A DNA stretch of 64,000 bases from Piezodorus guildinii (GCA_023052935.1 CM041297.1:46314417-46378416); one strand, 5' to 3'. Positions 1-10,735 are shown, numbered from the stretch's first letter. Program-made: numbers and translations. The notes: generated by a model from the sequence alone, not told the origin.

Positions 1-566
1 TAATATACTCTTCTATAATAGTGATTGATATAAAAAATTAATATGGAAATGGAACACCATATGAAAAGAGCAAGAAGAACATTAAAAGTGGAATTAGAAA
101 TAATTTTAAATGGAACATAAGGAAGTAAGTATAAATATATTTAAATTATATAACATTGAACATCTGAAGATGAGGCATATGAAACTTCGAAACGTTATAA
201 GATTAATTATTGACAATATGGATAAATAAATGCATATAAACAAAAACAAGAAGAGATTGTTCCAATTGATATGATCATATTCTAAAATACTCTTCTATAA
301 TAGTGATTGATATAAAAGATTAATATGTAAATGGAACACCATATGAAAAGAGCAAGAAGAACATTAAAAGTGGAATTAGAAATAATTTTAAATGGAAATA
401 AGGAAGCAAGTATAAATATATTTAAATTATATAACATTGAACATCTGAAGATGAGGCATATGAAACTTCGAAACGTTATAAGATTAATTATTGACATGTA
501 TGAATAAATAAATGCATATAAACAAAAACAAGAAGAGATTGTTCCAATTGATATGATCGATGTATC
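1..566. repeat. Tandem duplication, 282-bp unit, two copies
   Basis: Positions 5-286 recur at 287-566 with few differences (for example GGAACATAAGG against GGAAATAAGG). The first copy runs to the window edge, so the array may continue outside. The second copy ends at a break near 560, after which the sequence is unrelated. Confidence 0.9.
331..507 (+). CDS. Hypothetical 58-codon ORF in the second repeat copy
   Basis: An ATG at 331 opens a 58-codon frame rich in Lys, Arg, Ile and Leu (it begins MEHHMKRARRTLKVELEI) and ends at TAA 505-507. The same frame in the first tandem copy is broken by one extra base near 116, giving a stop after about 25 codons. I recognise no domain, signal peptide or membrane segment. 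The frame is short and AT-rich, so it may be chance; the base difference between the copies argues against selection on both. Not assigned a function. Confidence 0.15.
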   Translation: MEHHMKRARRTLKVELEIILNGNKEASINIFKLYNIEHLKMRHMKLRNVIRLIIDMYE

Positions 567-599
567 GTAATCTTTTATAAATAAATGTGTGTTATAAGT

Positions 600-652
600 T
601 AATTACTTTATTCCCCTTTATGCTACCTGATGCATAAAGGGAATAAAGTAAT
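600..652. repeat. Near-perfect hairpin, ~21-bp stem
   Basis: ATTACTTTATTCCC-TTTATGC pairs with GCATAAAGGGAATAAAGTAAT around an 8-base loop (TACCTGAT), with one bulged C. It could be the joined termini of a lost TIR element or a structured transcript; nothing else marks it. Confidence 0.7.
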
Positions 653-1590
653 AAAAGAAAAGAAATCCAATAGTTTTATAAAATAAAAACAGAAAATTTA
701 TATATTAATTAATACAGTTTCAGAGCCGAAATAACAACCGAATTTTAATGTTCCTTTTTTTTTTTTTTTTCTTCTTATCGTTAATCCTAGATACTTGTTT
801 TTCTTTACATGTCTCAAATTATAAATAAAGACCCGTATATACTATTTCATTTCGTGACATGCTGCGGAAAAAAAATTAAAAGAAAGGAATTCCTCAATAT
901 GAGATTTTTTTTGCTTATTATTTACAATAATCAACCTTTGTAATGGACCAAAAAAAAAATAATCCCCGCTCGAAATTTGGGAGCTTGAGTTTCAATATGC
1001 GTAAAATCGGAATGACGAATAAAACAAAATCCGTTTGTCATATTAATAAATAAATAAATACCTTTTTACTTTTGGTGTCATTTGATAGAGAATTAAACTT
1101 TCGACAAAATGAAAAAGAATCATTGAAATTGGTTAACAACTAGCTGAGATATTGCGTTTTGAAATCAGCGGTAGTGACATGATATCATCCTTTGTATTAT
1201 TGGTTTTCATATTACTAAATTGCCTATCAACAGCTTTATAAACTGTTGTAAACTAATATTGTTATTTGTAAATAATTAACCATTGTGTAATAATTTGCAG
1301 CGTTTTCTACATTCGTGCGGGAGGCAATACTGAGTGGTTGCTAACTTTACAAATATTTAACTTCAAGTTCCTTGACTCCGATTAATAAAAGCTCTAATTA
1401 TTTGTTTATATGGTACACACACCATGATTTACCTAAAAAATATTGTATTGTCAATAATTAGCACAGCTTGGAATGATTATTACACGAAATTAGACAAACA
1501 TTGTTAACACTTTCACAATTAGAGCACATGTGTTACAAAGTTCAAGGCTAAACTAAATTAAATTTGAAAACACTGTTAAACAAATATTCA
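653..1590. other. AT-rich intergenic DNA with R2-family scraps
   Basis: No coding potential seen. About 905-1030 resembles an R2-family end (rows reading TTTGTAATGGACCAAAA and GGGAGCTTGAGTTTCAA), and 1262-1308 carries the R2 block AACCATTGTGTAATAATTTG, also found at 11060 and, inverted, near 32810. The rest is featureless and lies directly upstream of the coding patch at 1593. Confidence 0.5.
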
Positions 1591-1592
1591 AA

Positions 1593-1831
1593 ATGGAGGA
1601 ATCGGAAGAGGTGGAGATTCCTCCAAAGATGCTGTGGATAAGGTCGGAGAGCGAGAAGCGGGAGAAGAAGCGGCTGGCCAACATCAACCCGGTGTGGAGC
1701 CCCTGGAAGGGCAGGAGATCACCCTCAACACCGGCGACATCGCCGAGGAGGGCATCCTCAGCGAGGTCGGCTGGCAGCTGGTCGCCGTCCTCTTCGGCCT
1801 ACTGTCCTTCCTATTGTACAGGAATTCCTAA
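1593..1831 (+). CDS. Small tail-anchored membrane protein, frame broken near 1710
   Basis: An ATG at 1593 opens a GC-rich patch in an AT-rich background. Frame 1 from the ATG has almost only G/C third positions up to Gly40 (about 1712); it starts MEESEEVEIPPKMLWIRS and is acidic, then basic. Beyond that the G/C third-position signal switches to the -1 frame, which encodes an acidic linker (TGDIAEEGILSE), a single hydrophobic segment (WQLVAVLFGLLSFLLY) and a short RNS tail ending at TAA 1829-1831. Read together this is about 79 residues with one C-terminal membrane span, a tail-anchored layout. The switch falls in an AAGGGCAGG run, which fits a lost G or a sequencing error. A consensus donor (GTGAGT, 1835-1840) follows the stop by three bases, so frame 1 alone could instead splice onward. 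I do not recognise the family; membrane location is inferred from hydrophobicity only. Confidence 0.55.
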
Positions 1832-1834
1832 CTG

Positions 1835-1840
1835 GTGAGT
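1835..1840 (+). promoter_or_regulatory. Consensus 5' splice donor GTGAGT
   Basis: GTGAGT follows TCCTAACTG at the end of the coding patch. In the -1 frame it lies just after the stop; in frame 1 it would let the exon continue. The tandem array starts at almost the same point. Confidence 0.4.
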
Positions 1841-2766
1841 CCTTAGGCTATACAACTCTCTACGTCCAAGTGTCATCTGGTTACATGGTATTGGCAAGTA
1901 GTCATCAGTCCTTTACGCGATTTAACAAACCAAGATATCACGTTCATGACTGAGGGAGTTGATTTGCTATGTATTACTACTTTGAAGGATCTTAATCCGT
2001 TTGCACTAAAGTCCTTATAGAACCTTGGCCTCCTTAACTACTTTCCTCCAATCGCAACTCAGGCACCCTTAACCATTTCTCAACACCAAAAGAACGTTGC
2101 TTGTTCTCTAAAGCTAACTAACAAAGTTTATGTCTGCTTCATTTTCTACTTCCAAGTCCTTACGGTATTCAACTCTCTATGTCCAAGTGTCATCAGGTAA
2201 AAACCGAAAAGTTATATTTACAAGTAGTCAGCAGCAGTCCTTCACACAATTTAACAAAACAAGCAATTCACGTACGTACATGACTGAGGGTGTTGATTTG
2301 CTATATGTTACTACTTTGAAGGATCTTAATCCGTTGGCACTATAGTCCTTGTAGAACCTTGGCCTCCTTAACTACCTTCCTCCATTCACAACTCAGGCAC
2401 CCTTAACCATTTCTCAACACCAAAAGAACGTCGCTTGTTCTCTAAACCTATCTAACAAAGTTTATTTATGCTTTATTTTCTACTTCCAAGCCTTACGTAT
2501 CAATTCGCAATGTCCAAGTGTCATCAGGTAAAAAACGAAAAGTTATATTTACAAGTAGCCAGCATCAGTCCTTCACACAATTTAACAAACCAAGCAATTC
2601 ACGTACATGACTGAGGGTGTTGATTTGCTATATGTTACTACTTTGAAGGATCTTCCCCCAATCAGAACTCAGGCACCTTTAACTATTTCTGGTCACCGAA
2701 AAAGCGTCGCTTTCCTCTAAACTTAGCATTCAACAAAGGTGATGTCTGCTTCTTTTTCTGCTTCCA
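1838..2766. repeat. Tandem array, ~317-334 bp unit, three copies
   Basis: Units start near 1838, 2155 and 2490, each opening with GTCCTTA/GCCTTACG and a block reading TGTCCAAGTGTCATC. All share ATGACTGAGGG-GTTGATTTGCTAT and CTTTGAAGGATCTT. The third unit lacks about 60 bp in its middle. Open frames inside are short and not conserved between units. The array begins at the splice-donor boundary of the preceding coding patch. Confidence 0.9.
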
Positions 2767-3247
2767 TTATCATTATAGAGAAAAAAGTTCCATTCATTCA
2801 ACGAACCCTAACCATACTTTAAAGGATACTTCCAGTAATTTCTGATTTCAATTTGGTTTTAAACATTTATTAAAATGTATCCGTGTTTCTATACATTGTC
2901 AAAGTTTAATAATACCTTTCTGGCACTGACAAATAAATCAATAACCACAATATGCGTCATAACTTTTACAGGTATCTTTCCAATGTAATTACTATTACAT
3001 CCTGCTTTATCTCGATTAGGAAAAATAAGTCGTAGAAATTACAGTGTGTATATCCACACAAACGACCCCTTTAGTATATAAATATATGTTACTTGTTGGA
3101 AATGAATTTTAAAGAAACATCGATCATAAAAATAAATTGGTAGCGCAAATATCTACCTATAAATATTTAAAAAAAATTTTTTTTTTTTGGTTCTATCCTA
3201 GATGGTCATTGCTAAGATATTACTACAATACTGATTTATAGTACACA
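2767..3247. other. Intergenic, nothing recognised
   Basis: AT-rich sequence without convincing frames or repeats related to others in the window. Confidence 0.5.
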
Positions 3248-3261
3248 TTTGTCTTCATTAG

Positions 3262-3532
3262 TGGGAGCGGGTGGACTAGTGGATAGAACACTAGTCTACG
3301 GTTCTCCGGGTCCCGGGTTCGAACCCTGGCTAAGGTAGAATGGTTTATTTTAATATTTCACCCTGGGACACACCCATTCTTTATAAAGTGGGTACCCAAA
3401 ATTATGGGGTAAAATCTAGCAGTTGAGTATACTCTAGGCCAAACACCTAGCAAGAGCGTTGGGCTCGAAACAGTACGAATTAAATACTGAACCCAAACCC
3501 TTTTTAAGGTGAGAGGTACATGCTTATATTTT
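3262..3532 (+). mobile_element. SINE-A copy 1 (tRNA-headed)
   Basis: A perfect 14-bp TSD (TTTGTCTTCATTAG at 3248-3261 and 3533-3546) bounds it. The head has a pol III A-box-like stretch (GGACTAGTGGATAGAAC) and B box (GGGTTCGAACCC). The body shares TATAAAGTGGGTACC and GAAACAGTACGAAT with the copy at 22402. It ends in a T-rich tail. Confidence 0.9.
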
Positions 3533-3546
3533 TTTGTCTTCATTAG

Positions 3547-4906
3547 AAGAACTTACTTCTCACTAATGCCTTAAAAATAAAAATGACTTGAACTTCTGTC
3601 CAATCGGTTGGGAATGAGAACATTTTTACAACATGGTAATTCACTTAATGCAATTGTCTTATTGCAATCATGGCTCGTGTGTTTCTAGACCTCTAAGAAG
3701 GTAATTAAGTAAATATTAGCAATGTCTTATTTTTTTCCCAGGATTCTTTGACACGCTAACCCATTCCTACAATATGGCATTTTTGTTATAATCATTCTAT
3801 AGATAATCTGTTTCAAGCTAGCTAGATTTTAGTCCACTTTTTTACTACCCGAGATTCTAAGTGAGCTTGAACCAAGGCTTTGGCAACTCATCAATTTTTA
3901 ACTACCACTGTTAACTCTGGTACATTCTCAGCCAGGGAATGGGCAGCTAGGCTATATATCACTACACAGACACCTTGGAGTCAGAAACAATGACTAATTT
4001 TTTTGGACTATTAGTTTAAAAAAAAAAAAAAACCTTTATGACCGCTGTTGCCATCCTCTCTATATACAGAGGCTGAGTTTCGTTAACAGCTTACAATTTT
4101 TTATTGATTTCGGAGTCGGTGATTAAAACGCGACAAAAATATTAGAAATTTTAGCAAATATTTTTGAATTTCTAAAGGAGGAATGACAGGTTTAAATTCA
4201 TTTTCTGAATATGAATTAATGAGATAAGATTACTTTAATCTATGCAAGGTTATAGATAACATTATACCAACATAGGTTATTCTATAAACACCTGTTAGTA
4301 AACCAGCGTCATTAGATCACAGTCAACAAGATACAAAAACGTTCTTTGACTTCTCTGACTTATCATAAATAATAGTATAAGTAATATTTATGATCGATTA
4401 ATAAATGGGTAGCTAAAACCAAAAAGAAGATTAAAGCTGTTGCAGAGACGAAATAATATTTTTACTGAAGCTTTAACAAATCGAAGAAATCAAATCCGAC
4501 TAGTTCTACTCAAAACTGTATTATTATTACTTTTTTTGTCTTTAGAGTTTTAACAAAAGTATAATTATAATACTATAAATATGTATTCTAGTTTTTTTTA
4601 AATAATTATTCTAACCTCTATTTATTTAAAATCAAATCTTCCATTGCAGATTTAAAGCTGTTTTTGAAGAAAAGTAGAACATTGTTCTCAAGGTTTTTAA
4701 CAAATCAGTTTAGGCGTCGTCTAAAGTATACAGTGGACATAATTACAGTGTTTTGAATAAAATTGTTTACAGAAAAAAAATAATACAGTTATTCTTAATA
4801 TTAAACCATATTTCATATTTAAAAAAGACTTCGTAAAAAGTGTATTCGTAAAATCAAATCAGCATTCAAATATGGGTATGTTGGAATAACCCTTTACAAG
4901 GTATTT
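3547..4906. other. Intergenic, AT-rich
   Basis: No coding segment or recognised element. It holds short homopolymer runs, for example an A run near 4018-4032, and no frame with coding character. Confidence 0.5.
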
Positions 4907-5308
4907 AACAATTGAGACGTTGATTTCCAAAAGGTACTATATCCATTCAAGGAAATTTTACAGGAAGCGCGAAAATCTCTCATTACTATATTATTAAACT
5001 ACCTACCTAATTTGGGTCTTTTTGCCTTAAAATTTTGAATTATTTTTTTACTATAATAATAAAATCATATTAAAGTTATGAAATGAATTTTTTTAGAATG
5101 ATTTGGAACGAAAATAAATGCGTAATTAGTACTTTTAGAAAATGACGGCATTTCTAAATCGCGTTTTTAAAAGGACTTGAGAATTCATTAGATAACATCA
5201 AATAGAATATTTAGATAAAACTAAATGATGAGAATACAAATACGTAAAAAAATCGATTTCGTAAAAAATGTCCTTTAGTACCTTTTGGAAATCAACGTCT
5301 CAATTGTT
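4907..5308. mobile_element. MITE with perfect 32-bp TIRs
   Basis: AACAATTGAGACGTTGATTT and the next 12 bases at 4907-4938 recur as an exact reverse complement at 5277-5308. The 402-bp element has no coding capacity. A second, one-ended copy is at 36826. A SINE-B sits directly against its right end. No clear TSD was found. Confidence 0.8.
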
Positions 5309-5600
5309 GTTTGTTTCTTTATTTATTTAACGTCACTTTATGCTACTATGGCTAATCGGACGATGCTATAGTGGGAGTCCTAAATTTTGCCTATCCAGGT
5401 TTTATTAGGATAGGGATCTTTAACGAGTATTTGACATCGCACAGGCTCGGGACCACCTTTTAACGTCCCCTCCGAAGGACGGCGTAACTAAGGATTTTTT
5501 ACTCCCATTAAACCTAGGACCACCTGCGGGTTTGAACCCGTGACCTTTAGCATGGGAGGCTGTTACGCAAGCCACCCAGCTACAAGTGATCCCGTTTAAC
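5309..5600 (-). mobile_element. SINE-B copy 1
   Basis: Reverse-complement copy of the commonest SINE here. The tRNA-like head at the right carries a B box (GGGTTTGAACCCG on the plus strand), and the 3' end at the left shows the AAATAAATAAAGAAAC-type tail. The core reads GGACGTTAAAAGGTGGTCCC. It abuts the MITE at 4907. Confidence 0.85.
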
Positions 5601-5619
5601 AATTGTAAAACATAAAACA

Positions 5620-5784
5620 ATTGTAAAATATCATTCTAGAGAAGATGCTATTGAAAGAGAGATTTTAAGAGTAGAGGTTGGTCGGGTTAAAGAATCCTAC
5701 GAAAGAAAAAAGTGGGCTGCAGGCTCCGAATGGTCTCAAGAGAGGAGGAAGGGACCTAGTAATAGGATGAAGGAATACTTGTAA
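5620..5784 (+). pseudogene. Unclassified coding-like remnant (no start)
   Basis: An open frame without ATG runs to TAA 5782-5784. It reads as a charged, hydrophilic segment (REDAIEREILRVEVGRVKES, then ERKKWAAGSEWSQERRKG) with a protein-like composition unusual for this AT-rich DNA. It looks like the C-terminal end of a transposon protein (for example a gag- or ORF1-like product) or a small exon, but I cannot name it. It is followed by an A run at 5825-5840, as in a retrotransposon tail. Confidence 0.3.
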
Positions 5785-6265
5785 ACAAAAAAAGAAAATT
5801 GAAAATGAAGGTAAAAGACCCGAACAAAAAAAAAAAAAAAATGTTAGGTAAGAAACAGTTTAACATCCAAGCACATACTTAATTTTCAAATTGATTTGAA
5901 TTAATACAGTGTATAGTAAAAGAATTATTTAACCCACTAGCATCCCACCCCCTACCGAAAATATTCAACTTACATAGCCGCTTATAACGAAAATCCAGCT
6001 TTTACCCTAATAAAAATCCTACTTAATGCTAATGGTAGAGAAGCAGGCAAATAGCGACACTCCAATGAAATATATAATGATATTATATGTTGGAGGTAAC
6101 GTAAAATTAGCTAACAGTAACTACTACAAGTCTGAAGTCTGATAATGCGACAAGCGACGCCAAGGTGTAACATTAACGCAATATGTATTATTCAGCTACA
6201 ATCAAAAGAGGTGTAACTAAAAACAAAAATAATTAAATATGGTGGGTGCTCTCTTGGCAGGATTA

Positions 6266-7042
6266 AGGCATCGCTACACGGTGAGAATTAGGGTATGAGT
6301 AGATGAGGTGAGAGTAAGTCTTGTATTGTGTTTTTGTTTGTTTATTCGTTTAACGTTACTTTATGCTGCTATGGCTAATCGGACGATGCTACAGTGGGAG
6401 TTCTAAATTTTGCCTATCCAGGTTTTATTAGGATAGGGATCTTTAACGAGTACCTAACATCGCACAGGCTCGGGACCACCTTTTAACGTCCCCTCCGAAG
6501 GACGGCATAACTAAGGATTTTGTACCCCCATTAAAAAATCCTAGGGTCACCCGCAGTTTTGAACCCGCGACCTTTGGCATAGAAAGCTGTTATGCTAGCA
6601 ACTACGCTATGGGTGACCCCAGTAAGTCTTGTATGTGTTCACGAAAGTAGAAGAAGAGGGGAAGGCTTATTTTTAAAAAACCAATTTGGATAATGACATC
6701 AAATATAACTATTATAAAAAATCCTATATCATTAAATATTATTTTTTTAATAAGACAAAAAACTAAATGATAAAGTTATATCAAAACAAACAAGTGTAAT
6801 ATACACATCAATGAAAACATGTTTTTTTAATGTAGAAACAAGATTTTAAGAAATTAAACATTATTTATAATTTTATATGTTTATAGAAAGTAAAAATAAT
6901 AAATGATGAAGTAACATAGAAAATTCGGTAATTGAATATTTATTATAATATGTTGAAAGTATGTGATATTTATTTTCACCTACGAATCAAGAATTTCACC
7001 TCACCTACACATACCCTCATTCTCACCGTGTAGAGCTGCCTT
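6266..7042. mobile_element. TIR element (~47-bp TIRs, TA flanks) with SINE-B inside
   Basis: Left end AAGGCATCGCTACACGGTG and right end (reverse complement) AAAGGCAGCTCTACACGGTG stay alike for about 47 bases, and both are flanked by TA (6264-6265 and 7043-7044). Removing the SINE-B at 6327-6620 leaves roughly 470 bp without coding capacity, so it is a non-autonomous element with Tc1/mariner-like flanks. Confidence 0.7.
6327..6620 (-). mobile_element. SINE-B copy 2 with 14-bp TSD
   Basis: TSD AGTAAGTCTTGTAT is exact at 6313-6326 and 6621-6634. Full-length reverse-complement copy including tRNA-like head and AAATAAAC-type tail. It is inserted in the TIR element at 6266-7042 and is therefore younger. 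Confidence 0.92.
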
Positions 7043-7044
7043 TA

Positions 7045-7700
7045 GAACTTGCAATCGCCAACCAATCTAGATGGAAGGACCCGACCAATAAGGACTCCTA
7101 ACTGTGTATTGGGACCAACATCGGTGGCAATGGCGGAAACGGATCTCCTTATTATGGTCACGCGATCAACACAGGAATCGATAACTGCCGAGAGTAAACA
7201 ATACAGAAAGCCGGCCACAGAGGTGATATTTGTCTTTCACTACTGATTGCATTTGTATACATTTTCGTTTTTCAATGTCCGGAACATCGAGTTCACAGTT
7301 TAATGATAAAATTAAATTAAAAAAAATATGGAGCGCGCAACAAACGACTTTTACTTACCACCGTGTTAAAATTATTTTAGACTTAATAAAGTTAGAAATG
7401 AAGAAACTTTAATGAATTATATTCTAGTTTCAATAGAAACAGGTTCCATTAAATAATCTAAATTTTATATAAGAAAGTCCAATTTCACTCGATTTCTGGT
7501 CATCGCAGTACCTCAAAAATGACTATAGTTGTGAAGCTTATTTTTTTTGTTTGTTTTTTCTCGAGAATCGTATTACTGTCAAGATCTGATGGATTTGGGA
7601 AAATTCGTCCTCTTAGTGGTGAAAAACAAAATTCCTAAAACCTATTACATAATTGGTTTTTGAATAACTTAAAAACGATACATTTTCTGGGACACTATAA
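7045..7700. other. Intergenic, unassigned
   Basis: Contains a slightly GC-richer stretch at 7040-7220 (GGTGGCAATGGCGGAAACGG) with short frames that lack recognisable domains. The rest is AT-rich. Confidence 0.4.
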
Positions 7701-7705
7701 CTACT

Positions 7706-7816
7706 GAGTTACATATTATAGAGTTACATATTATAGAGTTACATATTATAGTTACATATTGAGTTACATATTATAGAGTTACATATTATAGAGTTACATA
7801 TTATAGAGTTACATAT
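7706..7816. repeat. 15-bp minisatellite (GAGTTACATATTATA)
   Basis: About seven units of GAGTTACATATTATA, two of them shortened. The units are contiguous, with no spacers. Confidence 0.9.
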
Positions 7817-8033
7817 ACTCGTATGTATGTAGGTTCCTATGGAAACATAATTGTTATTGCATTTTACTTTCACATACCTATATATAAAATATATGGTAAA
7901 GGTAAAGTATTGCGATCGTAAAATTTTCAAACTACAGTTTCAACGGAAATACACGTTTTAAGGTTCCCTGAGTCAAAATAACCAAGTCCCGAAAAAGGTC
8001 TGTGTGTGTCTGTATGTGGTAAATCTAACGGCG

Positions 8034-8117
<84 letters not shown>
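8034..8117 (+). repeat. 84-base poly(A) run
   Basis: An uninterrupted A run inside the R1 copy. It replaces the segment that in other copies reads GGTAAGTCCTATGAAACTG onward, so it may be a collapsed insertion tail. Confidence 0.85.
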
Positions 8118-8119
<2 letters not shown>

Positions 8120-8686
8120 GGCTAACCAGGAGGAGCCACTTTATACCATGCATTTTGCAACTTTGCAAACAGCTTCAACGATATGATAAAGAGAATGATT
8201 TGATTAAACTCGCTATGTCGATGTAAAATTAAATGGGCTTTAATGTAATGTAGGTTTTATTCTGATAGAAACAGTCTGCAAGGGTGTAAAAACCGATATT
8301 TTAAATTTTCTTTCTCTTATGTACCTTTAATTTTATAGATTTAAAAAAAAAAAAATTCTATTATCTGCCAGCATTTTTTAAAAACAAGTAGATATGTGAG
8401 TTAGACGAATTTGATAATCAACTAAAGGAGAAAAGAGCAAACACATTTTTGTGTGCAATTTTTGGTCTTTTGGACATAGTAATATAGAGTATAATATACC
8501 GTTGGAAAGCTAATGATTTTAGAAAAAATATTATCTTATGCAGAAAGTTGTTAGTGGTAATGGAGAGTGGTAAAAAGGGAACAAAACTAACTGATTATTT
8601 TAGATAATAATATAATAGATTATAGATTAGAACACATGTTTCAATTGAAATTAAAAGTAGTTTATGCTTTTACCTTTTTCATCTAT

Positions 8687-8948
8687 TGTTTATGTTTATT
8701 TATTTAACATCGCTTTATGCTGCTGTGGCTAATCGGACGATGCACAGTGGCTAAATTTGCCTCAGTTTTATAGAATAGGATCTTAACGGTACCTGACATC
8801 GCACAGGCTCGGGACCACTTTTAACGTTCCCTCCGAAGGACGGCATAACTAAGGATTTATTTCTCCCATTAAAAAATCCTAGGGCTACCGGCGGGTTTGA
8901 ACCCGGGACCTTTGGCATAGGAGGCTGCTAACCACCCTGGTAGCCCCT
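8687..8948 (-). mobile_element. SINE-B copy 3 nested in R1
   Basis: Flanked by CCTTTTTCATCTAT (8673-8686) and CCTTTTTCATCCAT (8949-8962), a 14-bp TSD with one mismatch. It has several short internal deletions relative to other copies. Confidence 0.88.
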
Positions 8949-9099
8949 CCTTTTTCATCCATAACTGTATTAAAAAAAAATTCTTAAATTGATTTAATAA
9001 ACAGATGTAAGTGAAAGTCGTGTTTTGCGCTGACCAGATTTTGTATGAATGCTAACATGATGAATGTTTAATTTATCCAAACAACAAAATTAAAGGTAA

Positions 9100-9345
9100 T
9101 TAAGAAGAGAAAATTTAAAATATCGGCTTTAATCCCTGTCAGACTACACCATTGGAATGAAACCTACATCAAATTAAACCCATTAAATTTTACATCAATA
9201 TAGCAAACACACACAGACTGTTTCGTGCGACTTGGTTATTGGAACTCGTGGGGCTCTGAAACGTGTTTTTTGTTAAAAACCGAAATTCGATAATTTTCAA
9301 GATTACAATACTGTATATTTCATACGCGATGTTCAACGTGACACA
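9100..9345 (-). mobile_element. R1 fragment, inverted
   Basis: Reverse complement of the 5' half of R1 (blocks AAAATATCGGC, GTCAGACTA, ACACACACAGAC, GATTACAATACTG). Truncated and diverged. Confidence 0.6.
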
Positions 9346-9808
9346 TATAGTTAAGAAATTTTAGCTAATTTATATAAAACATCAACGAAATAATTTATAA
9401 TAATAAAAAACATTAATCATCAAACTTTTACCTGCGTTCCATGACCTCGCATTGTTATAAAGTTGCATCATTACTAATGAGGCAATCATATATTAATATT
9501 TCAAACATGATGTCATGATTTCCCGCAACAAAAACTTTTCAAGGAACCGCCGACTTCAGTGCCCACGGAATACAAAGGGCCCTCGATCATTTTCTGAATT
9601 AAAATATGAGTTAAGAAAAAAAATCACACAATTTATTTAAAGAAGGAGAAAGAGCAGCATATCAAAATTTAATTCGCGCATTGCACAACTTGAAATTTTG
9701 ATACTAATTGAAATAAATAATAAATGTTTGTAATAGAAAAAAAAAAAAAAATTACCCCTCTAAATTTGAGAGCTTACGTTTCAAGAAACGTAGAACCCGA
9801 ATAACGAA

Positions 9809-10048
9809 ACTACTGAAAAACCTGAAGGTAGCACTAGGATTTTTTTAATGGGAATAAAAATCCTTAGTTATGTCGTCCTTTGGAGGGACTTTTAAAGATG
9901 GTCCCGAGCCTGTGGGATGTCAGGAACTCGTCAAAGATCCCTATCCTAATAACATCTGGATAGGCAAAATTTAGGACTCCCACTGTAGCATTGTCCGATT
10001 AGTCACATCAGCAAAAAGGGATGTTATATAAATAAATAAACAAACAAA
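9809..10048 (+). mobile_element. SINE-B copy 4, 5'-truncated
   Basis: The plus-strand copy lacks the tRNA head and starts near the GGATTTTTTTAATGGG block. Flanks AACGAAACTACTG (9796-9808) and AACGAAACTATTG (10049-10061) form a 13-bp TSD with one mismatch. The tail is AAATAAATAAACAAACAAAC. Confidence 0.85.
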
Positions 10049-10290
10049 CAACGAAACTATTGGATCAATTTTTTTGAAATTCGCCACAAAAAATACAAAA
10101 TGCGACGATGATTCTTCTACACCTAGAAGTTGATAGCAGCTGGTTATTTTTAAACTGGCAGCCGTTTAAAAGTAATTAAATTCAATAACTCAGTTATTTT
10201 TGAAGATGGAGAAAAACATTTATATGGTTTTGGAATAAGTAATGCGCCATAAAAAAAAAAAAAATAAAACAAATAATGGGAAAAAAAATT

Positions 10291-10735
10291 GAAATATTGC
10301 CTATATATATGCTTGTAATTCCGTTATTTTCGAAGATAGAGAAAATATTTATTAATGTTTTATTACAAAATAATTATGAAAAAAGAAAAGAAATGAAAAA
10401 CAAAAGAAAGAAAAAAAATAAATAAAACAAATAACGGGGAAAAAATTGAAATATTGCCTATATATATGCTTGTAATTCCGTTATTTTCGAAGATAGAGAA
10501 AATATTTATTAATGTTTTATTACAAAATAATTATGAAAAAAGAAAAGAAATGAAAAACAAAAGAAAGAAAAAAATAAATAAACAAATAACGGAGGAAAAA
10601 TTGAAATATTGCCTATATATATGCTTGTAATTCCGTTATTTTCGAAGATAAAGAAAATATTTATTAATGTTTTTTAACAAAATAATTATGAAAAAAGAAA
10701 AGAAATGAAAAACAAATGAAAGAAAGAAATGGTAA
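10291..10735. repeat. Tandem repeat, ~156-bp unit, three copies
   Basis: Units start at 10291, 10448 and 10603, each with GAAATATTGCCTATATATAT and TTATTTTCGAAGATA. They lie inside R2 and appear to be a local amplification of an R2 segment. Confidence 0.9.

Larger units (their letters stand above)
7858..9046 (+). mobile_element. R1 dispersed element with nested SINE-B
   Basis: Starts ACTTTCACATACC and ends GTAAGTGAAAGTCGTG-TTTTGCGCTGACCAGA. It shares with the other R1 copies the blocks AAGTATTGCGATCGT, ATACCATGCATTTTGCA and TGTAGGTTTTATTCTGAT. An 84-base A run interrupts it at 8034-8117, and a SINE-B is nested at 8687-8948. No coding capacity. Confidence 0.8.

Noticed and set aside
7706..7816. 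Short direct repeats that could suggest a CRISPR-like array
   Set aside because: Units are contiguous without spacers in a eukaryotic repeat-rich context; a minisatellite. The same holds for 25630-25787.
8004..8186. 60-codon frame with a long Lys run
   Set aside because: It is the translation of an 84-base A run inside an R1 repeat.
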